The notes under the pieces are model-generated. The model searched no databases. It was not told the DNA's origin and worked only from the letters and a program-made list of their open reading frames with translations. DNA of 64,000 nt from Xestospongia muta. Its lineage: Eukaryota; Porifera; Demospongiae; Haplosclerida; Petrosiidae. The stretch lies in assembly GCA_963693285.1 (NCBI GenBank), contig OY848918.1, positions 19,913,484-19,977,483 of the forward strand. The letters are read 5' to 3'. A program made the position numbers and the translations under genes. Shown here one piece after another: positions 1 through 11,251 of the stretch (positions within the stretch are counted from its first letter, which is position 1; each line of letters begins with the position of its first letter).

Positions 1-96
1 ATGACATGTAACTTTGCTTGATAACTCTGGATATTTGTAATGAAATTAATGATTTTATTATTGTATAGTATTTTGTAGATAACTCGATCGAATTGG

Positions 97-250
97 CAAT
101 TATAACTGAAGAAAATGAAATTGTCACAAAATATATGTTAAATAAATTCTCTGCTTTATCTAGTATGGCAACACTCCATTGATGTTAGCTTGTCAGAATG
201 GACACCACTCAATAGCAATACTTCTATTAGAGAAAGGAGCTAACAATAAG
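97..250 (+). repeat. Local duplication of an ankyrin exon with its upstream intron (partner 2141-2302)
   Basis: Positions 97-250 and 2141-2302 align through an intron stretch, the acceptor and the ankyrin exon. Differences in the exon change several residues (Q-N-G-H-H against L-G-G-H-Q) and the first copy lacks 12 nt near its end. This is a direct record of exon gain inside the gene. Confidence 0.7.
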
Positions 251-2586
251 GTACAAAATTATATATAAGTTACAAAATGCACAAGAAACTGAGTTATAAT
301 ATGTACTATTTAAAATCTAGCACAATATCAATAATTATACAACTCTGAATAAGATCAATAAAATTAATAAAATTAATACACTTCATAATTTTTATTAACC
401 TCCCTGCGCATGGGTGCAAAGCGAGTTTACTGTAGTCTGTCAGTGTGTGTGTATCTGCACTGCCTGTTTTTTTCAACTGGTGTAACTTGGCAAGCAAAGC
501 GTTAGCAGCTAACAAAGTTTAGCTACAAATAGAAAAATGTGTGTAATTTATGATGGTAGTATCAAGAACATGTCAAAGAAAATGAAAGCTTAAAACTCAC
601 AAAAAGAATTTTTAAGCGCGAAGTCAAGGTGCTGTTTCTCGAAAGGTAAAAAAGTTAATGTGGAGATTTTTAGTATGCTGTAGAGAATTTTAAAGGAGTA
701 TGGATTAGCAAGACAGAGGGCCGTTGGTTGAAGCAATCGTTAGAAAAGTTCTGAAAAGTGTTTTGTGGATTTGGAGAAAAGTAACGCATTCAGGAAACGT
801 CTCAAAGCACTGAAAAAAATTGCTACTTATAGATAATATATTGATTTACATTTGTACTATGGGACATTTCCAAAGAATGCATCATTTTTAAGTTACAATA
901 AATTTTGTATATGAAATATTGAAACATTTTAAAGCATCATGTAAAGGCTCAGAGAAACATTCATCACGAATCTAGCACTTAATCTTGCTTGGCAATTAAA
1001 TGATACTATTACTTACTCAGTTTGAGTTTCAAAGACATGTCAATCAGAGTGCAAAGTACCCAGTAAACGGCAAAGCTTTTTTTCCCTTTGATTGAAGAGA
1101 AATGCTGAGTCATCAAAAGAACAGTTTGTAATGTGCATCACGTGATCCCATCAAGAATTTGACGACACCTTGTCCAATCTTATATGTACATGTACAAGCA
1201 CTCTGCAGTATAGATTTATACTAGGCACTGCAGCGAGGTTAAGCACTTTAGTGCATTTTTATTAGCACTTGTAATAAAAAAATATTTATCATATATTATA
1301 AGTAAACAAAGCACACTAGTTTATTATGTATGAAAATACAAATTTCTAAAAATATGGCTTAGTGATCTTATCTAATAAAATTTATAAAACAATTGTTGCA
1401 TATCAAAAATAATTATTATAAAATATGCCTTTCAAAACAGTGCATGAATTATACTCATTTGTAGTTGGACTTAAGTAATTTTTTGATTATATTTATTCAT
1501 TGTCAATATTCTTGGTTGCACAGCCTTACAATAACTATAAGAAAGGCTCAAGATTTTAAAAAATACTCATGGATTAAAGTTGATTAGAACAGTAATCAAA
1601 TAAAAGTGAACAATGAATTTAAATCGTATTTTTAACAATCGACAAGTATAACAATCAATAAATTAATTAACATTTTTCATGAATGTTACGATGATGGTTG
1701 TGACTAATTATGCTTGAGGCTAGTACATTAGTAACAGACAAGATTCTGTCAAAGTGTACCAATACAGTCTATGTATATATATTACTTTGTAATGTTGTCT
1801 ATATCTTTTAGGAACAGAGAGGTCCTTTGCATTATGCTGCATTTAATGGAATGACTGAAGTTGCTACACGTTTAATCAACAGTAAAGCTAATCTAAATGC
1901 AGTTGATAAGGTTAGTACCATATAATTTTATTTTTATTTATCACAAGTAATGGTAAAATTCATGTACAATTATGATGAAGCACCTCCTCTTTACAAGGTG
2001 TCATACTTGTACATATATATACTTACTTGTACATATTTACATACTTGTAAAATTTAGGTTAGTAATAAATAGTCAAATTATATGTAACTGAAGATTGTTT
2101 GCATATGAAGGAAAATACTCCAACAGTGTGAATCAAGAAAAGTTCAATTATAACTGAAGAAAATGTAATCATCAGAAAATGCAAATTTCTTTTCTTTATC
2201 TAGTATGGTAATACTCCATTGATGTTAGCATGTCTGGGAGGACACCAGTCAATAGCAATGACTCTATTAGAGAAAGAAGCTGATAGGCAATTAGCTAATA
2301 AAGTTAGTTAATGAACAAAATACTTTGGATCACAGTAACAGTAACATTCCAAATCAGAATAAGGACAGTGCATACACCTATTAATATTATAAAATAATTT
2401 AATTATAACAAACAACTTATCATGTGTGAACAGTGAAGTTATACAAGCTTGTATTAGTGAATGAAACTTACAAAATATATTAACCATATATGTTTCATTA
2501 CTAGAATGGAGAGACAGCTTTGACAATAGCAGATAAAAAGGCTAAGGATGTACATAAAAAGCTTGTTGATGAAATTGATCATAACA
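164..2586 (+). other. Gene 1 ankyrin exons
   Basis: Four exons. 164-250 and 2204-2302 begin Y-G-N-T-P-L-M-L-A-C; 1812-1910 carries G-P-L-H-Y-A-A-F-N-G; 2505-2586 is a half repeat starting N-G-E-T-A-L-T-I-A. The two full repeats at 1812 and 2204 are each 99 nt, phase 0 on both sides, so one exon is one 33-residue repeat. The first is 87 nt, lacking four codons before its final N-K. The half repeat ends in phase 1 and joins the GTPase exon. The flank just before 164 and the flank before 2204 share a run reading like ataactgaagaaaatg, so this exon was duplicated together with intron sequence. The surface is expected to bind protein partners; no ligand can be inferred. Confidence 0.85.
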
Positions 2587-5500
2587 GTAAGTACAACATT
2601 CTTGAAAACGATAATGATTTTGAAGATACTTTTTGTTCCTTTAGACAAGGATATTTTATTGCAAGCTCTTGAAGAAGGCTATGTCATCTTAAAGATTATA
2701 AAATTGTTATTAGCTGGTCCTCCTGCTGTCGGTAAGACCTCTTTTAAACACCTACTCTTTAACTGGGAGCCACCACGTCATCATCATAGTACAGCTATTG
2801 CTGATCGACCTATTAGAGCTGTTGAAAGAGTAGCCACTCTTGAGGGTGCTAACAGTTGGGAAATTATCACAACAGAAGAGCTTATGCAAATGTTAGCTGA
2901 AGACATTCACATTCAAGCAAAGGGTTCAAGGCCTATACTAGAAACCCAATCTTCAAGTACATCTAAAACAGCATCTTTAAACATCAAGAGTTTGGAAACG
3001 AAAGATACACTACAACCCAACAATCACTCCATAGCTCAAGATATGCCATCACTCTCTTTACATTCAAGTATTGAATATAATAACACAGATGTTATATTTC
3101 ATTCGGAAGCAAATCTAGATCAAAGTTCAAAGACAAAGACAATGTCCAGTGAAGACACACAGCCTAAGAAATTGGACCATTTAGAACATAAAAGAAAAAG
3201 AATGGTGAAAGTTGAAAATCAGTCCAATCAACCATTACAAGATTCTCAATCTGTTGAAAGTGATGTTGATGTTCCTAAAGTAGCTAAGAAGGAAAATATT
3301 CTACAACTCTCTAAAGATATTCTCACTGCAATGAGAAATGCAGCATCTCGACAGCTGTCCAAATATACCTGGATATATGTACTTGATAGTGGTGGGCAGC
3401 CACAATTTGCTGATGTATCTAGAGCATTTGTACGTGGCAATACAGTCATTGTGATTGTACACAAGTTGACAGATCGACTGTCAAGTAAGCCAATCTTTCA
3501 GTATTCTATTGATGGTAACCCATTAACCCAACCTAAAGAGCTTAGGATGACCAATCTTCAGCTCATTACAACATATGTGCGTTCTATTTCATCAGCTAAA
3601 CTAGCAGCAGTTGATGGTGCAGACAGTGAGTCATTGCCTACATTTCTCATCATTGGTACCTATGAAGACAAAATGGGAGGATGGAGGTGGCTGTTTCAGG
3701 AGTCACTGAAACAAAAAAATGCACAACTTATAGCAGCTTTGCAACAATACAAAGATCAACTGATATTCTATAATGAATCAAAGCAAGAGCTTATCTTTCC
3801 TGTTGATAATATGTGCCTAATAACTCGTGAAGATCTCTCATCTCTTGTTAGAACATATGTTATTGGCCATAAGAAAGCAGTTATAAAGAAGAAAGTCCCT
3901 ATTCGTTGGTATGTTTTGGAGTCTAACATTAAGGAAGAAGGTGAGAGAAAAGATCATGGTATTGTATCTCAAACTCGATGTCAAGACATTGGTCAGACAC
4001 TAGAAATGACTAAGACTCAAATAGGAGGAGCTATTTCATTTTTCAAATCTCTCTCCGTTTTTCTACACTTTAACACATGCTCTCACCTTGTTTTTACAAA
4101 TCCACAATATTTTTTGGATGCACTTTCCAATATAATTCGTATATCATTCGTTGATTTCCCACAAAAACTACTACAGAAAGGAAAGATTTTGCCACCAAAT
4201 GCTCACCGCCGACTTCAAGAAGAAGGCTTGTTTACAATTGATCTTCTAGATCTCGTATCTATTCCATTTGCACCAGGTCTTTTCGAAAAAGCTGACCTAT
4301 TACACTTGTTGTGTGACCTCTGTATTGTAGCTGAAGTACATCGTGATGAATCCACATATTACTTTATTCCAACTGCTTTATCTCCTAAACATCTAACCAC
4401 TAATGAAAAGAAAAAATTTGCCCAAACATGTAATCCATTGATTTTATCTTTTAAACATGGAGTTGTACCTCAGGTAAGAACAGTCTGAAACATTCAATCT
4501 GTCATAATTTTTGTTTCCTTAGGGTTTATTTCCAGCTGCAGTTGTGGCATTGCTAAATCGTAAAGAAAGTCCATTCTTCACTCTCGAGTGTCTTAATGCA
4601 CAATTTCCTTGTCAACTCAGATTTGCTGTTAAATTGCAGTCTTCCAAACCTCGTGGATCATTACTTTTAGTTGACATGATGCTATGGATGGAAATCTATT
4701 GGACGGGTGATCCAGCTGAATGCTCCACTCTACATTCTCTAGTTACTGCTGCCATTGACTCCTGTGCTGAACCTCTAGCTTATCATCCTTCTGCTCTGAA
4801 GTGTGATCCTGGCACTCTCTGTAACCTGAAACATCAAGTTCAACAAGATATGCCTCCTGTTCATGTAGCACTTGTTACTGTTAACAAAAGAAAGGAAATT
4901 AAATTGTCTTGTACTATACAAGACTTGCCACCAGTGGAGTTGAATAAAATGTTTCAACCATGGATGGAAGGATTTGGTGAGTCATTATAATTCACTGTAC
5001 AAGGTGACTTCATTTCATGTGCATATTTAGAAAAGGAAGACATTAACAAAGGTAACAACAGTACTACTACTTTGAAAGAAGAACCTAAGTCAGGTAAATT
5101 AATTTTCACTTAATATTAACAGAATTTATTTTTAGTATAAACTAAAAAGGACACATGCTTTAATTGACTGTTTGTATTCACTCTAGACAATCAAGGCACT
5201 AATGTAGATATAGAATGTTTACCATCAGTACCGCCACCTTTAACTTCCAAAACTAGAGGTATAATGAAGTCATTTCCTTCTTATATTGGTTTTTATATGG
5301 ATTTGAGAGAACCTAACATAGTGATAATATCAATTCCCCTTGGTTAATGTTTAGTTATATAGCATACTATACATATAAATAACATGTTGACGTAAATGCA
5401 TAAGAACTGTATAATAGAAAATCAAAGATTGCTCTATATCCCATGTTTGTCTAAAATATATTAATAATATCAATATTGATTAAATTAATTTGTATGGCAA

Positions 5501-6782
5501 ACGAGGCAATTGATCTGATGTCTCCTGACTGATAAGCACTAGGAAATCATGACTTTCTGTGAATTGTCTCTCTACATTAGTATCATAACAATAGAATGAC
5601 TTGCAAGTCTGTCACTATGCATTTAGCATGTATAGAGCCTAAGGATCTGACATGTTGTAGGTGCTTCTTAGTGTACCTTGACTGATGATGTAACAGTATG
5701 TCCTATGATGTCATCACTCTGTGTTATAGAATTAATAATGTTAGGTTTGGTTTAGGGTTTATGTGATGTCATCAATATGATGACATCACTATGTGTCATT
5801 TCATTATGATGTCATCATAGTCAAATTACACCAAGAACCACCCCATGTTGTAATACCTCCACCTTTAAGAACTTGTTCTCATTTTTTAAAGGATAAAGCA
5901 ATGTAAAAGGATAGCGATAGCTTTAGATAATATTATTACTTTATTAATTACTATAATTTTTTGTCTACTGTATGTTCTGTATTAGTATACACATGTTTAA
6001 CTTCTAAAATTGAAAGTATAATAAAGGAGTTAAATTATTGGCCAATAATCCATTAAAATAACCATTACTAAACCCTTCTCATATCTTAGTTTTAAAGAAG
6101 TCTGTTTTTGCTTCATCATCATTTGAATCAAGAGGCCATCCTCATAACCAGCTAAAAGATGAAGAAACGGTCTCCATTGAAAAGGAAGACTTTAACAAAG
6201 GCAATTATATTGCTACTAACTTGAAGGAACAATCAATATCAGGTCAGTCTACTTGATTTTTAAATTGTTATTTATGTAAGAAAACAATATTAAGTAATTT
6301 ATGCTATCTTATTCACTCATTATTCTCATTACAGATATTCAAGGCACTTTTTCAGACATTGACTTTGAGAACTTGGCCCATATTCCAATCAACTTTGGTA
6401 GGTGTTCTAGATACTATAGTCCCATTTTACTGTTATTATACTTATAATTGTATCACTTCTCATTTGCTAATAACCAACTCCAATTCATGTTTATATTGCA
6501 GAGAACAAGCTGGATCTCCTTCGTTTGCTACATCCTATTAGATATAAATGGAGACAAATAGGACAGTCACTCAGAATAAGTCATGGCGATCTAGAAAATA
6601 TATGTGATGAAAGGAGTCGAAATACTGACAGACTCTCTGATGTCATTCAAATTTGGTTTGACAAGAAAACAACTGATGTTACCTGGTCCACAATTAAGAT
6701 TGCAGTAGAATTACCACCAGTCTTTGAACCTTCTGTAGCTGAAAATATTATGCATTTCTATTGCTCCATTAGCAATAATTAA
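164..6782 (+). CDS. Gene 1: ankyrin / Roc-COR-like GTPase / Death-domain protein (5' end outside window)
   Basis: Exons seen by reading frame and GT-AG sites: 164-250, 1812-1910, 2204-2302, 2505-2586, 2645-4473, 4523-4976, 5031-5093, 5187-5258, 6090-6242, 6335-6397 and 6502-6782 (TAA). Together they make 3282 nt, exactly 1093 codons plus stop, and every junction keeps frame. The first exon opens phase 0 after an intron, so the start codon and earlier repeats lie upstream of the window. Order from residue 1 of the visible part: three ankyrin repeats and a half repeat (1-123), P-loop GTPase with GPPAVGKT at 147-154 and DSGGQ at 370-374, COR-like region to about 880, a serine/glutamate-rich linker, and a Death domain at 1002-1093. 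The order matches DAPK1 without the kinase. Function is inferred: a cytosolic sensor or adaptor in Death-fold signalling. The fit to a spliced gene is strong; the biological role is not shown. Confidence 0.85.
251..1811 (+). other. Long first visible intron of gene 1
   Basis: 1.56 kb of AT-rich intron with no open frame worth reporting. Its last 70 bases (about 1741-1811, containing the phrase agtctatgta and taatgttgtctatatctttt) resemble the bases before gene 2's ankyrin exon at 34053, showing that these exons share ancestry together with their introns. Confidence 0.6.
2645..4976 (+). other. Gene 1 Roc-like GTPase and COR-like region (two exons)
   Basis: The first exon (2645-4473) has the phosphate-binding G1 motif GPPAVGKT (2716-2739), followed by H-H-H-S-T. 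About 215 residues of variable, serine-rich insert follow, including a basic patch H-K-R-K-R near residue 305. Then comes the switch-II DSGGQ motif (3385-3399), of the D-x-x-G-Q kind seen in Roc, Rag and small GTPases. G-T-Y-E-D near 3655 sits where Roc proteins have T-H-x-D (weak G4 match). W-Y-V-L, F-F-K and E-E-G-L-F-T landmarks then match a COR-type dimer region, ending with I-P-T-A-L. A 49-bp intron (4474-4522) splits P-Q from G-L-F-P; gene 2 has no intron there. GTP binding is likely; the family name Roc-COR is by motif order, not by search. Confidence 0.7.
5031..6397 (+). other. Gene 1 linker: four small phase-1 exons
   Basis: Exons 5031-5093, 5187-5258, 6090-6242 and 6335-6397 all begin and end in phase 1. 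They encode a low-complexity hinge between COR and Death domain. The first pair (E-K-E-D-I-N-K-G-N and D-N-Q-G-T-N-V-D-I) is repeated by the second pair (E-K-E-D-F-N-K-G-N and D-I-Q-G-T-F-S-D-I), so the hinge grew by duplication of an exon pair. Related exons survive in the dead copy at 7740-9185. Confidence 0.75.
5259..6089 (+). other. Gene 1 intron with clustered TGATGTCATCA-like words
   Basis: 831 bp of intron. Around 5685-5825 the near-palindrome TGATGTCATCA or its close variants occur several times, spaced irregularly, among AT-rich sequence. The word resembles AP-1/CREB sites, but clustering in a simple-sequence tract may be chance. Nothing coding is seen. Confidence 0.4.
6502..6782 (+). 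other. Gene 1 Death-domain exon
   Basis: Last exon, phase 1 start after a TTGCAG acceptor, 92 residues and TAA. Landmarks of the Death fold: Y-K-W-R-Q-I-G-Q-S-L, then D-L-E-N-I, N-T-D-R-L, an I-W before the K-K-T-T turn, and T-W-S-T-I-K-I-A-V. These include the conserved W of helix 2 and the W of helix 5. A short tail of about 20 residues follows. It probably binds other Death domains. Confidence 0.82.
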
Positions 6783-7620
6783 ACAATCCTTTCTTAACTC
6801 AAGATTCTTCTTGATACTTAAAAATTTAAATAATTGTTTTGACAAAACATTCCAAAATTATTTTGCCTTAATATAATTTTGTTTCATTGATGTGATAATG
6901 ATAATGTTTACTTTAGCCACAGTGGTTTTCTATTTTTGCTTCATTGTAACAATTATAATGTTTTGTATATTTTTTTAACTTTTAAATGATGTTCATAATT
7001 TCAATTTCGTATTAGATTAGAATTTTGTAAAATGGTCATTGACAAGCCATCTCTAACATTTTTTTGAAAGATTAACATTTTACATGAGTGCTTCTTTTAT
7101 CAATGTAATGTTGATTATAAAGTTTTAAAAAAAGTTTTCAAAAAATGAGTAATATTATTCATTTAGTTATTAACTGACCACATCCACATTAATGATCTAA
7201 TTAGGTGAAGTAAATAGTGAAGCCAGGAAGGACACTGCATTGACTTTAAGAATGAAAGCTGACAGTCCTCTAGAAGTACAGCAATGATTTACTCTAAGGG
7301 AAGGACTTTGTTCTATGTAGTTACTAAAATTTTGTAACTACTTATAAAGAACCAATAGTAAATTTTGTAAATTTTGTAATTTAGTTACTAATTTTGTAAA
7401 TTTTGTAATTTTTAATTTGTAATATTTTATTGTATATAAGGTTTATTTCTATGTCCATTTTTTATAATCTATACATCTACTTTATACAATAACATATCCT
7501 TTATTATAATCTATATGTCCATAGATTTTTATCATGTCAATTATTGTTATGTGTCTGTTCATTTAGGGATCAATCATGAGTTTCTAAAAGTGGCTTATGG
7601 TTTGTGAAGTCCCTCTACCT
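6783..7620. other. Gene-free spacer after gene 1, with AAATTTTGTAA-type repeats
   Basis: AT-rich spacer. At about 7325-7425 a degenerate short tandem repeat of AAATTTTGTAA/TTAG-like words occurs. I see no AATAAA signal close behind the gene 1 stop, and no open frame of interest. Confidence 0.5.
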
Positions 7621-9185
7621 TGATACAAGACTTGCCCACCAGTGCAGTTGAGTAAAATGTTTCAGCCATGGATGGAAGGATTTGGTGAGTCATTATATTT
7701 TTAGAATGTTTGACTTAATTTGACATTTATTATATTTAGAGAAGAAAGATGTTAGTAAAGACAATAATAGTACCACTATTTTACAAGTACAACTTAAGTC
7801 AAGTCAGTTAATATCCATTCAATTTTAGCTACAAATAGTTTTTATGTAAATTAAAAAGGATGTCCGTTTTAATTAACTATTTATATTTACTCTAGACAAT
7901 CAAGGCACTGATATAGATATAAAAGTACACAATCAGTACTGCCATTGTTACCTTCAAAAACTGAAGGTATAATTAAGGAATTTTTCATCATATATTGCCA
8001 TTTAAATGTGATTGGACAGAGCTCAATGTAATAATGATGTCAATTATCCTTAGTTAGCACCACTGTTTAGTCATATAACATATTGTACATATAAATTACA
8101 TGTTTATCCATAACATTTGAACTGTAACAGAGAATCAAGGGCTGTTCTACACTCCATATTTCTCTAAAGGATATTAGTAAATAATTAATACTGATTAAAT
8201 TATGTGGTGTGGCACACAAAGCAATTTATCTAATATTTTCTGAATATCTAGCATTAAGTGATAATGATTTTTGTGAATTATTTCTAGACATCAGCTTCAT
8301 ATATAAGAATAGAATGACTGATAGTCTACATTATGCATTTAACATTATGGATCCTAAAGACCTGATATATTATAGCATTTCATTTTAAGCATTTGTCCAC
8401 ATCTTTGCAATTCATAAATTAATAGAACAAGGAGTTTTGTTGTTTTGTGTGATGCTATCACTTTTATTAATTATCATAATTATTATGTTTCATTATGGTA
8501 TGTTCCAATTTGGAGCATATTCACTTCATTTCACTTATATTTGTTTTTTACTTCACAGTCAACAAACCAGAGAAACATATTCTACTTAGATTTCTTTCGT
8601 CTGTTACTGCAAAATGACAAGAGATAGGAAATCTACTTGGAGTTGACTCAGATACTATTGAGATATTGTATAGTTGTAATTTCTTTGACCAAATGAAGAT
8701 GTCAAAGATGCTGCAGAGCTGGTTAGATAATGAGCCTACTCCAGTGACATAGGATCATTTCATTAGTGTCATTGAGGGTCCTCTACAGATGAAATCACTT
8801 GCTATATTGAAATCCGCCAATTCCTTAGTATTGAATTGGGTCAGATATTCCATTAATTTTAACAAAAATTAGTTTATAATCTTAACTGATATAATAACAA
8901 TCTTGTGCTTTGTTTACTCTTCATTTTATTTTAGCTGACAATGACTCTAAAGCTCATTTGTCTAGTGAATGTGAGATCATGGCCAATGATCCAGTTACTT
9001 TTGGTAGGTTATTTTCTATACTGACATGTTTCTATGTTCTTGATAAATGTATCATTTTAATAATTGCTTTAAATTTTATTATTGTTTATTAGTTCCATAA
9101 AGTCTATTTCCTTTCCATCATCAAATAAATCAAGTAGCCAACCACATGACCAACATGGAGCTACCATTAATGAATCAAGGCAACA
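7621..9185 (+). pseudogene. Decayed 3' end of a gene 1 paralogue (linker and Death domain)
   Basis: Pieces line up with gene 1 in order. 7621-7684 matches the end of the COR exon (F-Q-P-W-M-E-G-F then gtgagt) with an extra C that breaks frame. 7740-7801 and 7896-7966 match the first two linker exons. 8559 onward reads as a Death domain (Q-E-I-G-N-L-L-G-V-D, L-Q-S-W-L-D, I-S-V-I-E-G-P) with TGA and TAG exactly where the two hallmark tryptophans belong. 8936-9001 (A-D-N-D-S-K) and 9093-9184 (S-S-N-K-S-S-S-Q-P-H) look like further linker exons, the last off frame. Splice signals are partly kept. This is a dead paralogue, arranged head to tail behind gene 1. Confidence 0.78.
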
Positions 9186-9653
9186 AGGTTAGTACTATTA
9201 GTGTTAATACACATCTTATTGTCTGTATGTCTATAATACACATCTTATTGTCTGTATGTCTATAATGTAGATTAAAATTATGAAACATAAGGACTACTAT
9301 CTTTAATATTGAATTCCAAATATATATCATTTGTGTTGATTGATTGACTATATCTTTCATTTCATTTCATTAGTCAATCGACTGTATGCTTGCTGAGAAC
9401 ATATTTAACTTACTCTTTTTAAAGCTCAGCATTTGAATGACCAGAGCCATTTGTATCATTGTTATTCTATTTTGCTGTTACCATCTAGAAACTACTTTCA
9501 TATGGTATGATATAGTCATATGCTAAATTTCATATCTGAATTGAATGTCCTAACTAATTTGATGTCCTAGTTAATTACATTATATAACAAAACAATAACA
9601 AGTCATGTCATGATATATGATTATACTATTCTAACATATACTTCTACTTCTAG

Positions 9654-9905
9654 ATATATCTGATATACTGAAGAAAGAACCAAGTATCACTGATCTTCTT
9701 GGCCTGTTAACAGATATAAAGTAGAAGTGGAAGAAAATTGGTTGTTCAACTTGGTTACAAGCATTATTAGAGCTTCGTTTGTTGATCCTGTGAAATGTAA
9801 ATTTTCAAAGATTGTGCTCCTTATCCAGGCTGGAATCAACAGCTTCGACACAAAGGCATATTTGAAAGTAAATTGCTCGATGCTCTGGTGAATGTCAGTG
9901 AACAA
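9654..9905 (+). pseudogene. Chimaeric relic: Death-domain start fused to COR fragment
   Basis: After a TTCTAG acceptor, the reading D-I-S-D-I-L-K-K-E-P-S then L-L-G-L-L-T-D-I-K closely follows the start of gene 2's Death exon ([15 protein letters not shown]). A TAG replaces the tyrosine codon, then W-K-K-I-G. Without a break the DNA changes to a COR-like segment: V-T-S-I-I-R-A-S-F-V-D in one frame, then L-R-H-K-G-I-F-E-S-K-L-L-D-A-L in another, matching gene 1's I-I-R-I-S-F-V-D and L-Q-E-E-G-L-F-T-I-D-L-L-D. So two parts in reversed order are joined and out of frame. Confidence 0.65.
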
Positions 9906-10496
9906 ACTTGTTATGGTAGTAAGATTGTCTTAACCATCATATTATTATAATTGTTATAATTGTTATATTTATAGATGATCCTCCTAGCAGTACTTTATAA
10001 TAGCCGCTACAACCACATATGCAAAGGTATGTTTGAAAACTTTCGTATGTGTAAACTAAACAACGATAATGCTTAATACATCAAAGAAAGTTTCATTATT
10101 GTAAATCATATAATTATCATAATCTAACACATGATTTCTTCATTCATACATCTCAATAACTATTTTCAGTATGAAATGATTTCTCATGTCACAATGTTTC
10201 ATGACATCATTATTAAATAACTGATTAACAAATATTTTATTTTATTTTTCTTTTCTAGATACACATTGGAATTTGTTACATTTTTATTATAATATAAATA
10301 ATAATTATCACATTCAATTAGGAATTGTTCTTTTAAAATGTTAACTAGTTCTTACTTATTTTTGTACTGTTATATTAGTTAATTTCAATGAAATAAATAT
10401 ATAACTAATAAGTTACTTTTAATATGATTTAATTGGAAAGGCCACATAATTATAGATAATTGCAATATACCATAATGTTGATTATCATCTGTGTGC
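9906..10496. other. Gene-free spacer between relics
   Basis: AT-rich sequence with no coding signal recognised. Confidence 0.45.
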
Positions 10497-10612
10497 TCTA
10501 AAGGGTATATAGTCCTGGTGCTATCTATAACCTGAGCATCATACTATCATATTCAGTGAGGTATATGTTTCCTCGCCTGTTCATGTAGTTATTGTTAATG
10601 TTAACAAAATAT
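10497..10612 (+). pseudogene. Small relic of the COR exon end
   Basis: The run with cctggtgctatctataacctg and cctcgcctgttcatgtagtt lines up with gene 1 at 4800-4890 (cctggcactctctgtaacctg, cctcctgttcatgtagcact). An internal stop and frame changes make it non-coding. It marks the 3' edge of the cluster of dead gene 1 relatives. Confidence 0.55.
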
Positions 10613-11107
10613 TAGCCACTATTGGAATACATTTCATTAGCAAAGTGGTAAGTCATTGTATTTAGATGAAGTATGACTTATCATATTATTCACAGTATGT
10701 CCATCAATCTGTGATACATTAAATGATTGATTATTCCATTTCTTTATTTGTTTGAGAATACATTTATTTGTTTACTATATTAAACTATTAATTCAATTCC
10801 TTCAAATGGCTATCTATTCATTCATATAAGAAATTGATTGTTTTACAGAAAGTAACGTCCATTCTTTATATATAAGAACTACATATTAAGTTTAAACAAT
10901 AATCATAAATTCTTCTTGACCTAAACTGGTACAGATAATACCTGTTAAGATAAAAAAGGCTGTTTATGATTATATATTATTGAAAAACCCACCAAAAAAT
11001 TTTCAAATGCATATAAATGTAAGCAGTTTCTGTAATAACTGATGTACTGATTTCTTTTAAGATCTATGTTACTACACAAATATTATCACACAAATATTTC
11101 ATACAGA

Positions 11108-11251
11108 GTTGCGGCAATCATTCAACATATGGTACTTTCAAGATAATTATTTCAGATGAAGAAATTCAGGTTGATTTCATGTATGAAGATATAGAAAAGC
11201 CAGTTTTTGAAAGTAAAAGTGGATTCCAGGACCTTATGCTGTTCAGATAGT
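11108..11251 (+). other. Possible orphan terminal exon, unidentified
   Basis: Behind a TTCATACAG acceptor-like site there is an open stretch of 47 codons to TAG. It reads S-C-G-N-H-S-T-Y-G-T-F, then S-D-E-E-I-Q-V-D-F-M-Y-E-D-I-E-K, with balanced composition unlike the surrounding AT-rich DNA. I do not recognise it and see no partner exon. It may be a relic or chance. Confidence 0.2.

Noticed and set aside
2645..4473. NACHT-type (NLR) ATPase as the switch domain
   Set aside because: The second motif is D-S-G-G-Q, the D-x-x-G-Q of GTPases, and COR-like sequence follows; no NACHT Walker B was seen.
8559..8832. TGA and TAG read as amino acids (recoding)
   Set aside because: Live genes here use TGG for tryptophan and TAA/TGA as true stops; other frame breaks nearby show a pseudogene.
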